Shown one piece after another: positions 1-6,286 of a stretch of 11,529 bases of DNA. Position 1 is the first letter of the stretch; every line of letters begins with the position of its first letter. Position numbers and translations under genes: made by a program. The stretch lies in assembly GCA_018609945.1 (NCBI GenBank), contig JAHENO010000038.1:1-11529 (forward strand). Direction: 5' to 3'. The notes under the pieces were generated by a model. The model made no database searches. It had not been told where the DNA came from and saw only the letters and a program-made list of their open reading frames with translations. The DNA comes from Haloarculaceae archaeon. GTDB lineage: Archaea; Halobacteriota; Halobacteria; Halobacteriales; Haloarculaceae.

Positions 1-1014
1 GAGAACCGGGTCCTGATCGGGCAGGCCCGGGTGAAGGGACACGGCGTCGGGGCCGACAACGAACTCGGTGCGGAGATCGCCGAGGAAGACATCGACGAGG
101 TCCAGGGGGCGATCGACAACATCCCCGTCCACGAGATCGACGCGTTCCTAATCGTCGCCGGACTGGGTGGGGGGACCGGCTCCGGCGGGTCGCCGGTGCT
201 CGCAAAGCACCTCAAGCGCATCTACACCGAACCCGTCTACGGACTCGGCGTCCTGCCCGGGAGCGACGAGGGGGGAATCTACACGCTCAACGCCGCCCGG
301 TCGTTCCAGACGTTCGTCCGCGAGGTCGACAACCTCCTCGTGTTCGACAACGACGCCTGGCGCAAGACCGGCGAGTCCGTCGAGGGGGGCTACGAGGAGA
401 TCAACGACGAGATCGTCCGCCGCTTCGGTGTGCTCTTCGGCGCGGGCGAGGTCGGCACCGGCGACGATGTCGCCGAGAGCGTGGTCGACTCGTCGGAGAT
501 AATCAACACGCTCTCCGGCGGTGGCATCTCGACGGTCGGATACGCCGCCGAATCCGTCGAGTTGGGTTCGGGGGGGCTGCTCTCCCGGTTCAAGAGCGAC
601 GACGAGGGGAGCATGGAGAGCGCCAACACCACCAACCGCATCACCTCGCTCGTCAGGAAGGCGGCATTGGGTCGACTGACCCTGCCCTGCGAGATCGACG
701 GTGCCGAGCGCGCGCTGCTCGTGGTGTCGGGGCCGCCCAAACATCTCAACCGGAAGGGCATCGAGCGGGGCCGCAAGTGGCTCGAGGAACAGACCGGGAG
801 TATGGAGGTCCGGGGTGGCGACTACCCGGTCGACGAGCCCAACGTTGCGGCCTCCGTATTGCTATCCGGCGTCCACAACGTCCCGCGGATCAAGGAACTC
901 CAGCAGGTGGCCATCGAGGCACAGGACAACATCGACGAAATCCGCCAGGAGAGCGAAGAGAATTTAGAGGAGTTAGTCGAAGACGAGGAAGATGAGTTGG
1001 ATCCACTCTTCTGA
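1..1014 (+). CDS. cetZ1: CetZ1 tubulin-like GTPase (5' end outside window)
   Basis: CetZ proteins are archaeal tubulin/FtsZ-superfamily cytoskeletal GTPases; the CetZ1 group controls rod-cell development and motility in Haloferax (established knowledge). The frame is open from base 1, so the GTG at 31 is an internal Val codon and not the start. About 337 residues are visible. CetZ1 is usually near 395, so roughly 55-60 N-terminal residues lie upstream. The tubulin signature loop GGGTGSG is at visible residues 56-62. The segment around N135-D136-E137 fits the T7 loop that completes the GTPase site of the next subunit. The C-terminus is a Glu/Asp-rich tail ending in DELDPLF. The stop at 1012-1014 lies inside the next gene. 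Close match to my memory of haloarchaeal CetZ1; the subgroup assignment is slightly less certain than the family. Confidence 0.93.
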   Translation, partial: ENRVLIGQARVKGHGVGADNELGAEIAEEDIDEVQGAIDNIPVHEIDAFLIVAGLGGGTGSGGSPVLAKHLKRIYTEPVYGLGVLPGSDEGGIYTLNAARSFQTFVREVDNLLVFDNDAWRKTGESVEGGYEEINDEIVRRFGVLFGAGEVGTGDDVAESVVDSSEIINTLSGGGISTVGYAAESVELGSGGLLSRFKSDDEGSMESANTTNRITSLVRKAALGRLTLPCEIDGAERALLVVSGPPKHLNRKGIERGRKWLEEQTGSMEVRGGDYPVDEPNVAASVLLSGVHNVPRIKELQQVAIEAQDNIDEIRQESEENLEELVEDEEDELDPLF

Positions 1015-1753
1015 GGCGGTCGCACTGGGGATACTGCTCGCCGCGTCGCTGGTCGCGGTCGGGCCGGCGGTAGCGGTTACAGTCTCCGGTGACGCGCCCG
1101 AGCCCACCGAGGTCGGTGAGGACGTATCGATGACCATCACCCTCGAGGAACCGTTCGCAAACGCCCCCGACCAGTGGACGCTCCGTGGCGAGAGTGAACT
1201 GGACGACGCGTCCTGGACGGTCACGACCATCGAACAGGGCCGCACCATCGCTACCAACGAGTACGGCTCTGCCACGTTCGAGCAGGACCTCGACATCGAG
1301 AACGGGGCGACGGTCGTCGAGATCACCGTCGAGGGGTCCGTCCCCGAGATGACGGAGTTCAATTACGACAACGTCGAGGCCGAGCAGTTCACCGTCGCCT
1401 CTGTCGGCCGCGCAACTGACGGGAACGTCAACACTATCCAGTCCTGGGAGGTCCGCCGGTTCACCCAGGAGAGCGAGGAGGCACGGCAGGCCATCGCCGA
1501 GGCCGAGGAGGCCGTGGCCGAGTCCGACAGCGAGGAGGCCCAGAACCTGCTCGAGGACGCGAAGGCCTTCTACGCCAACGAGGAGTTCGAGCGCGCAATC
1601 GACAACGCCGAACAGGCCCAGGAGACGGCCGAACAGGCGAACAGCAGCCTGCCGCTGATTCCGATCGCCGGCGCCGTGGTCCTGTTGGTCGTCCTCGTCG
1701 CGGGCGGCCTCTACTACCGGAAACAGCAACAGAGTGGGTACAAACTCCAGTAG
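992..1753 (+). CDS. Secreted, membrane-anchored coiled-coil protein of unknown function
   Basis: 253 residues, not a family I can name. Residues 1-28 form a signal peptide with the hydrophobic core ALGILLAASLVAVGPAVA. Residues 30-135 are rich in Thr, Val and acidic residues and look like a beta-sandwich domain. Residues 148-206 are an Ala/Glu-rich helical or coiled-coil segment, perhaps two TPR-like helical hairpins. Residues 211-231 form one transmembrane helix, followed by YYRKQQQ and a short tail. The predicted topology is an outside N-terminal domain with the C-terminus in the cytoplasm. The ATG at 992 lies inside the last 23 nt of cetZ1, with a weak GAGG at 985-988; no later start keeps the signal peptide. 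The overlap suggests translational coupling to cetZ1, and cofC follows by 13 nt. A link to CetZ function is inference from position only. Confidence 0.85.
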   Translation: MSWIHSSEAVALGILLAASLVAVGPAVAVTVSGDAPEPTEVGEDVSMTITLEEPFANAPDQWTLRGESELDDASWTVTTIEQGRTIATNEYGSATFEQDLDIENGATVVEITVEGSVPEMTEFNYDNVEAEQFTVASVGRATDGNVNTIQSWEVRRFTQESEEARQAIAEAEEAVAESDSEEAQNLLEDAKAFYANEEFERAIDNAEQAQETAEQANSSLPLIPIAGAVVLLVVLVAGGLYYRKQQQSGYKLQ

Positions 1754-1766
1754 TGGACGTCCGGCG

Positions 1767-2384
1767 ATGGACGTCCTGGTGCCGTACGACGCCCGCGAAC
1801 CCAAGACCCGCCTGGGTCCGTTTCTGACTCCCACCGAGCGCCGTTCGGTAGCGCGGTCGATGCTGGCCGACGTTCTCGACGCCCTCTCGCGCGTGGGTGT
1901 CGAGCCGACCGTGCTGGCGACCGAAGACATCGCGGCCGACGTGCCGGTCCGGGTCGACGAGCGCCCGCTCACGCCCGCAGTCAACGCCGCCATCGCCGAG
2001 CGCGACGGGCCGGTCGCGGTCGTGATGGCCGACCTGGCGCTCGCGACGCCGGCGGCGCTCGACCGACTGCTGACTGCCGAGGGCGACGTCGTGCTCGCCC
2101 CGGGACTCGGAGGGGGCACGAACGCGCTGCTCGCCCGCCATCCCGACTTTCGCGTCGACTACCACGGGGTCTCCTACCAGGACCACCGCGAGGCCGCCCG
2201 GGCCGTCGGGGCCGCCGTGACGACGATCGATTCCTTCCGCCTCGCGGTGGACGTCGACGACCCACCGGACCTGGCGGAAGTGCTCGTCCACGGCGACGGC
2301 GAAACCGCGGCTCACCTCCGGTCACTCGGCGTCGAGATCGCACCGGAGGGCGGCCGTGTCGCCGTCTCGCGCTCGGCGGAATAA
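1767..2384 (+). CDS. cofC: 2-phospho-L-lactate guanylyltransferase (coenzyme F420 biosynthesis)
   Basis: CofC transfers GMP from GTP to 2-phospho-L-lactate, making the activated lactyl-diphosphoguanosine used by CofD to build coenzyme F420 in the cytosol. The 205-residue product has the nucleotidyltransferase features of the family: VPYDAREPKTRL at 5-16 (nucleotide-binding N-terminus), VVMADL at 85-90 with likely metal-binding Asp89, APGLGGGTNAL at 111-121, and VDVDDPPDL at 171-179. Length is normal for the family. The ATG at 1767 is preferred over an upstream in-frame start at 1734, which would overlap the previous gene and add non-conserved residues. It lies 13 nt after the preceding stop, so it is probably cotranscribed with cetZ1 and the membrane gene. 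No other F420 gene is in the window. Confidence 0.92.
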   Translation: MDVLVPYDAREPKTRLGPFLTPTERRSVARSMLADVLDALSRVGVEPTVLATEDIAADVPVRVDERPLTPAVNAAIAERDGPVAVVMADLALATPAALDRLLTAEGDVVLAPGLGGGTNALLARHPDFRVDYHGVSYQDHREAARAVGAAVTTIDSFRLAVDVDDPPDLAEVLVHGDGETAAHLRSLGVEIAPEGGRVAVSRSAE

Positions 2385-2387
2385 TCC

Positions 2388-2417
2388 GGAGAGAGCGGCT
2401 GAATCGGCCGTTTCTCC
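2388..2417 (+). terminator. Hairpin just after cofC, possible terminator
   Basis: An inverted repeat starts 3 nt after the cofC stop. Bases 2388-2394 pair with 2411-2417 (one G-T pair), G2395 is bulged, and CGGC 2396-2399 pairs with GCCG 2407-2410, leaving a 7-nt loop. A second small stem follows, GAGC 2423-2426 with GCTC 2431-2434 closing a GTAA (GNRA-type) loop, and then a run of six T at 2454-2459. Archaeal termination mainly needs T-runs, so the T6 is the likelier stop and the hairpins may only stabilise the 3' end. Confidence 0.4.
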
Positions 2418-2453
2418 CAGTTGAGCGTAAGCTCGCGTAAAACTATACAAGGC

Positions 2454-2600
2454 TTTTTTATCCCGACTGTCCTATATGTGATCGCACGGGCCGACCCGTG
2501 CATCGGGTACGTGTCTCGCGCCGCGCACCCGGACCGTGCCAGACACCGCTCCTGGCATCGGGGGAGCGGCCCCACACATGGCTGTGTCCCCCACTTTTCG
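2454..2600 (+). ncRNA. Candidate structured RNA in the cofC to EMC6-like gap
   Basis: This part of the 348-bp gap (2385-2732) has no credible ORF; translations are basic and unlike halophilic proteins. It carries consecutive perfect stems: GCACGGG 2484-2490 with CCCGTGC 2495-2501; GTGTCT 2511-2516 with AGACAC 2541-2546; CGCTCC 2547-2552 with GGAGCG 2563-2568; ACACA 2574-2578 with TGTGT 2583-2587. GGGGG 2560-2564 can alternatively pair with CCCCC 2588-2592, excluding the third stem. The A+T-rich element at 2438-2463 upstream could be a promoter. No match to tRNA, SRP RNA or RNase P RNA signatures was seen. The RNA call is inference from structure only. Confidence 0.3.
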
Positions 2601-2702
2601 TCGACTTCGCAGTCCGAGCTATCGCTGTCGACCGCCGCTGCTGCCCCCGAATGCCGCGTTCGGACACGGGCGGGTCGGTCGACTCTCCCGGGGAACGAAC
2701 CG

Positions 2703-2709
2703 CTTTTCA
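2703..2709 (+). promoter_or_regulatory. TATA-like box for the EMC6-like/abce1 unit
   Basis: CTTTTCA is centred about 27 nt before the ATG at 2733 and preceded by a purine/C-rich GGAACGAACC that could act as a BRE. The spacing fits a leaderless transcript, common in haloarchaea, and supports the choice of 2733 as the start. Confidence 0.45.
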
Positions 2710-2732
2710 CGGCGCGCCGTCCAGAGAGACAC

Positions 2733-3035
2733 ATGGCAACCGATACGGGCGAGCGTTTCAGTCCGCACCTCCGGGGGGTGACAGTCACCACCACGGCGAC
2801 GCTTCTGGGACTGTTCGCGGGTGTCGCCTCCGCGGTGGTTACCGCCGGCCCCCAAGACATCATCGGGCTGGCGATCCTCGCCGGGGCGATCGGCGTCCAG
2901 TTCCCCTTCTACGGCCTCATCGGGATCGACGTCGACGACTTCTCGAAGAAAGACTACCTCTACGTGGCGTTCATGACCGCCGTCCTCTGGTTCATGTCCT
3001 GGGGACTCCTGTTGACGACCGGCGCGATGCAATAA
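2733..3035 (+). CDS. EMC6-like small membrane protein
   Basis: A 100-residue protein with three predicted transmembrane helices, near residues 16-37, 41-62 and 74-96, separated by short loops including the charged DVDDFSKKDY segment. The fold pattern and the SKKDY(L/V)-then-hydrophobic-helix motif match my memory of haloarchaeal proteins annotated as EMC6-like. In eukaryotes EMC6 is a core subunit of the ER membrane protein complex insertase; a membrane-insertion role here is inference. The ATG at 2733 follows a TATA-like box by about 27 nt. The same frame is open further upstream (from 2421), but that extension is basic, Cys-rich and unlike a halophilic protein. The stop overlaps the next start as TAATG, so it is very likely cotranscribed and translationally coupled with abce1. 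Confidence 0.7.
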   Translation: MATDTGERFSPHLRGVTVTTTATLLGLFAGVASAVVTAGPQDIIGLAILAGAIGVQFPFYGLIGIDVDDFSKKDYLYVAFMTAVLWFMSWGLLLTTGAMQ

Positions 3036-4891
3036 TGGCCGAAGACAGCATCGCGGTCGTCGATCTGGACCGGTGCCAGCCCGACCGGTGTAACTACGAG
3101 TGTGTGAACTTCTGTCCGCCCAACCGGACGGGCAAGGAGTGTATCGTCCAGCGGGGCGAGGTCTTCGAGGAGGACGAACCCTACCAGGGGACTGACGACC
3201 AGGTGTGGATCTCCGAGGAGATCTGCCTGGGCGAGTCCTGTGGCATCTGCGTCGAGAAGTGCCCCTTCGACGCCATCCAGATCATCAACCTCCCCCAGGA
3301 ACTCGACGACGAACCCATCCACCGCTACGGGGAGAACGCCTTCGCACTCTACGGCCTGCCCGCACCGCAGACGGGACGGGTGACCGGCATCCTCGGCCCG
3401 AACGGCATCGGCAAGACGACCGCCGTACGCATCCTCGCGGACGAACTCGCGCCCAATCTCGGCCGGATCGGCGACGACCCCGACTGGGAGACGGTACTCG
3501 AGGCCTACCGCGGGACGGCACTCCAGGACTACCTCGAGGCGATGCGCGACGGCGAGGTGACCGTCGCGCGCAAGCCACAGTACGTCGACCAGATACCCGA
3601 CCAGTTCGACGGGACCACCCGGGCGCTGCTGGACCGAACCGACGAGCGCGGGGCGCTTGCGGATATCGTCGACCGCCTCGACATCGGCCCGGTCGTCGAC
3701 CAGCCCATCGACACGCTGTCGGGCGGCGAACTCCAGCGGGTCGCGCTCGCCGCGACGCTCGCCCGGGACGCGGATTTCTACTTCCTCGACGAGATCACCC
3801 CCTATCTCGACATCAGCCAGCGGATGACCGTCGCCCGCCTCGTGCGGGACCTGGCCGACGACGAGGAGCGGTCGATGCTCGTGGTCGAACACGACCTCGC
3901 CATCCTCGATTTGCTCGCGGACTCGCTGCACGTCGCCTACGGCGAACCCGGCGCGTTCGGCGTCATCACCGACCCGAAATCGGTCAAAGGCGGCGTCAAC
4001 GAGTACCTCGCGGGCTATCTCGACAACGAGAACATGCGCATCCGCCAGACCGCAATCGAATTCGAGGAACACGCCCCGCGCGCCCACACCGGCGGCGACG
4101 TCGTCGTCGAGTACCCTCGCATGACCAAGAGTTACGGCGACGGCGAGTTCGCGCTCGCCGTCGAGAACGGTGCCATCCGGAAAAACGAGGTGCTCGGCGT
4201 GGTTGGCCCCAACGGCATCGGGAAGTCGACGTTCGCGAAACTGCTCGCCGGACGCCTCGACCCCGACAGCGTGGGTTCGGACGGCGACGGGGACACCGCA
4301 GCACTCGACACCACCCTCGACATCGCGTACAAACCACAGTACATCGAGATCGACCAGCCGATGCGCGTCGACGCCTTCCTCTCGTCGATCACCGACGCGT
4401 TCGGGACCTCCTACTGGAATACGGAGATCGCACAGCCGCTCCAGCTCGAGCGGATCTTCGAGCAGACCCTCACCGACCTCTCGGGCGGGGAGCGCCAGCG
4501 CGTCGCCATCGCCGCCTGCCTCTCCGAGGACGCCGACCTCTACGTGCTGGACGAACCCTCCGCGCATCTGGACGTCGAACAGCGGGTCCTCGCCACGTCG
4601 GCCATCCGCCGGTACGCCGAGCGCGAGGACGCGACGGCGCTGGTCATCGACCACGACATCTACATGATCGACCTGCTCGCGGACCGCCTGCTCGTCTTCG
4701 ACGGCGAACCCGCAGAACGCGGCCACGCCGCGCCCCCGCAGGGGATGCGCGATGGGATGAACCAGTTCCTCTCGAACCTCGACGTCACGTTCCGGCGCGA
4801 CGAGCGAACCTCGCGTCCGCGGATCAACAAACCCGGCAGCCAGCTCGACCGCAAGCAGAAAGCCGAGGGCGAGTACTACTACGCGCCGTGA
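3035..4891 (+). CDS. abce1: ABCE1/RLI ribosome-recycling ATPase with two 4Fe-4S clusters
   Basis: ABCE1 splits ribosomes after termination and works with aRF1/Pelota and initiation factors in the cytosol. The 618-residue product has the full architecture. The N-terminal ferredoxin-like domain has Cys14, 19, 23, 27, 36 and Cys64, 69, 72, 76. NBD1 has Walker A GPNGIGKTT at 121-129, signature LSGGE at 228-232 and Walker B FLDEITPYLD at 250-259. NBD2 has Walker A GPNGIGKST at 391-399, signature LSGGE at 482-486 and Walker B YVLDEPSAHLD at 503-513. The C-terminal hinge region is followed by a tail ending GEYYYAP. The start at 3035 overlaps the upstream stop by one base and puts the first cluster Cys at its usual distance from the N-terminus; the same frame is open upstream but is not ABCE1-like. 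It converges on the epimerase gene with a 53-nt gap. Confidence 0.97.
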   Translation: MAEDSIAVVDLDRCQPDRCNYECVNFCPPNRTGKECIVQRGEVFEEDEPYQGTDDQVWISEEICLGESCGICVEKCPFDAIQIINLPQELDDEPIHRYGENAFALYGLPAPQTGRVTGILGPNGIGKTTAVRILADELAPNLGRIGDDPDWETVLEAYRGTALQDYLEAMRDGEVTVARKPQYVDQIPDQFDGTTRALLDRTDERGALADIVDRLDIGPVVDQPIDTLSGGELQRVALAATLARDADFYFLDEITPYLDISQRMTVARLVRDLADDEERSMLVVEHDLAILDLLADSLHVAYGEPGAFGVITDPKSVKGGVNEYLAGYLDNENMRIRQTAIEFEEHAPRAHTGGDVVVEYPRMTKSYGDGEFALAVENGAIRKNEVLGVVGPNGIGKSTFAKLLAGRLDPDSVGSDGDGDTAALDTTLDIAYKPQYIEIDQPMRVDAFLSSITDAFGTSYWNTEIAQPLQLERIFEQTLTDLSGGERQRVAIAACLSEDADLYVLDEPSAHLDVEQRVLATSAIRRYAEREDATALVIDHDIYMIDLLADRLLVFDGEPAERGHAAPPQGMRDGMNQFLSNLDVTFRRDERTSRPRINKPGSQLDRKQKAEGEYYYAP

Positions 4892-4944
4892 GTGTCGGTC
4901 GTCCCCGTTACACCCCCGGGATTTCGTCCTGACCGCCGCCCACG

Positions 4945-5820
4945 TTACACGTCCGGGGGTTCGACCGACTCCTCAGCTGCGTCCCGCCAGGAGTGCGTGG
5001 GTTCCCAGCCGAGCAGTCGCTCGGCTTTCGCCGTCGAGTACGCAGCCGCGTCCCCCTCGACCGAACACTCCGCGGGGACGCGACCGTAGAACTCCTCCAT
5101 CAGTTCGACCAGGGGCCGACCCAGCGCGTTGTCGCGGCCGACGCAGTTGAACGCCTCGTGGCCCCCGAGGTCGGCCTCCAGGGCAGCCTCGACCATGTCG
5201 ACGACGTCCCGGACGTCGACGTAGGACCAGTAGTTGCCCGCTCCGGCCCCGAGATCGTCGAGGTAGGCCTCGTCCCGGCAGGGATACTCGCCGGGGATCT
5301 GGATCCAGGACGGCCGGATCGACGCGACCGAGATGCCGTCCCGGCGGGCGACTGTCTTCCCGATTTCCTCGGCCACGACTTTCGAGAGGCCGTAGGGGTC
5401 CTCGGGCCGGAGTGCGTGTGCTTCGGTGATCGGCAGTTCGTCCGGGACCGGCGTCTCCGCGGCGAAGAAGAAGCCGTAGGCCCCGTCCGAGGAGGCCTGG
5501 ACGATGTCGGCACCGATCCGCCCCGCTGCCGTCAGAACGTTGTAGGCCGCGAGCGTGTTGTTGCGGTAGATGTCGACGCCCGGATGCGTATCGGCGACGG
5601 GGATGGCCGCCCAGTGGACGACTGCGTCGGGGTCGAGGGCGGTCAGGACGTCGAAGACGCTGCCGGCGTCCGTCAACTCGATCGCGCGGTAGTCGACAGC
5701 GGGATGGCCGGCCTCGCCGGGATGTTCCTGGTCCAGACAGGTCACGGCGTACTCGGCCGCCAGCCGGTCGACGATCCAGCGCCCCGACTCCCCGCGGCCA
5801 CCGGTCACGACGATGTCCAT
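4945..5820 (-). CDS. NAD-dependent epimerase/dehydratase (extended SDR)
   Basis: A 291-residue extended short-chain dehydrogenase/reductase, the family that makes or interconverts nucleotide sugars in the cytosol. The N-terminal Rossmann motif is VTGGRGESG at 5-13 (GxxGxxG), a D30 near the end of strand 2 fits NAD preference, and the catalytic set is Ser110/111 with Tyr143-x3-Lys147 (YGLSK). HWAAIP at 69-74 is the usual strand-4 motif. The true substrate cannot be read from sequence. The ATG at 5820 puts the glycine motif at residue 7; a longer frame upstream would run into the GtrA-like gene on the same strand. It is the last gene of a minus-strand cluster with GtrA-like and sulfatase-like genes, 44 nt after the former, and may also have its own promoter. 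Confidence 0.9.
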   Translation of the reverse strand: MDIVVTGGRGESGRWIVDRLAAEYAVTCLDQEHPGEAGHPAVDYRAIELTDAGSVFDVLTALDPDAVVHWAAIPVADTHPGVDIYRNNTLAAYNVLTAAGRIGADIVQASSDGAYGFFFAAETPVPDELPITEAHALRPEDPYGLSKVVAEEIGKTVARRDGISVASIRPSWIQIPGEYPCRDEAYLDDLGAGAGNYWSYVDVRDVVDMVEAALEADLGGHEAFNCVGRDNALGRPLVELMEEFYGRVPAECSVEGDAAAYSTAKAERLLGWEPTHSWRDAAEESVEPPDV

Positions 5821-5843
5821 GCCCCCGGATGGCGCGGCGGGAG

Positions 5844-5850
5844 CCAAAAC
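5844..5850 (-). promoter_or_regulatory. Possible TATA-like box for the epimerase gene
   Basis: On the minus strand GTTTTGG is centred about 27 nt before the ATG at 5820, the spacing of leaderless haloarchaeal promoters. It sits in the 44-nt gap after the GtrA-like gene, so the epimerase may be transcribed on its own as well as by read-through. Confidence 0.3.
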
Positions 5851-5864
5851 CTGGCGGTCCGCGT

Positions 5865-6284
5865 CTAGATGCGCCAGGTCCACCGCGAGTCCAGGTAGTA
5901 CCGGTAGAGGCCCGAGAAGAAGATGGCGACGAGGTTCGCAACCAGATACAGCAGGCCCAGCCACTCGACGAAGGCGTACAGGAGTCCGGTCTGGAGTGGA
6001 ATGGCGGTTCCGCGAACCACGTTCGTCTTCACGAGACCGTGCGCGTAGGACCGGAGCGTCGAGTGTCCCGACGGGCGGAACGTCCAGGAGTTGTTGACGA
6101 AATACTGGAGGATGATGGTGATTTCGATGGCGACCATCGCGGCGGGGATGTACCAGATGCCGAGGACATCGACGAAGGTCCACAGCAGCCCCGTCTGGAC
6201 GCCCGCGGCCCCGCATCCGACGATGAAAAAGCGACGCAGGCGGACCGCTGAGGGGTGCTCGAGGAGGACGTCCAGAAGCCACAT
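5865..6284 (-). CDS. GtrA-like four-helix membrane protein
   Basis: A 139-residue protein of the GtrA family. Known members are thought to move or organise polyprenyl-phosphate-linked sugars across the membrane for surface glycan modification. Four hydrophobic segments are visible, near residues 19-40, 45-66, 92-112 and 114-132. Family hallmarks are RFFIVGCGAAGVQTG near the N-terminus, NNSWTF after helix 2 and RYYLDSRWTW at the C-terminus. The ATG at 6284 lies 2 nt after the stop of the sulfatase-like gene, so the two are almost certainly cotranscribed. With the epimerase downstream this suggests a glycan-assembly module, but no glycosyltransferase is present in the window. Role in this organism is inferred. 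Confidence 0.9.
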   Translation of the reverse strand: MWLLDVLLEHPSAVRLRRFFIVGCGAAGVQTGLLWTFVDVLGIWYIPAAMVAIEITIILQYFVNNSWTFRPSGHSTLRSYAHGLVKTNVVRGTAIPLQTGLLYAFVEWLGLLYLVANLVAIFFSGLYRYYLDSRWTWRI

Positions 6285-6286
6285 CG

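Noticed and set aside
2421..2732. Upstream extension of the EMC6-like frame to an ATG at 2421.
   Set aside because: The extension is basic and Cys/Arg/His-rich, unlike the family; a TATA-like box lies 27 nt before 2733.
2385..2732. tRNA, SRP RNA or RNase P RNA in the hairpin-rich gap, checked on both strands.
   Set aside because: No T-arm-like GGTTCGAATCC, no SRP or RNase P core motifs found.
2498..3034. Upstream extension of the abce1 frame.
   Set aside because: The iron-sulfur domain starts at its usual distance from the ATG at 3035; the upstream residues are Arg-rich and non-conserved.
2960..4726. 588-codon open frame antisense to abce1, and other long antisense frames (890-2119 minus, 3205-4932 plus, 6374-8218 plus).
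   Set aside because: High GC leaves few stops in alternative frames. The real genes on the other strand or frame have clear family motifs; these translations have none and poor halophilic composition.
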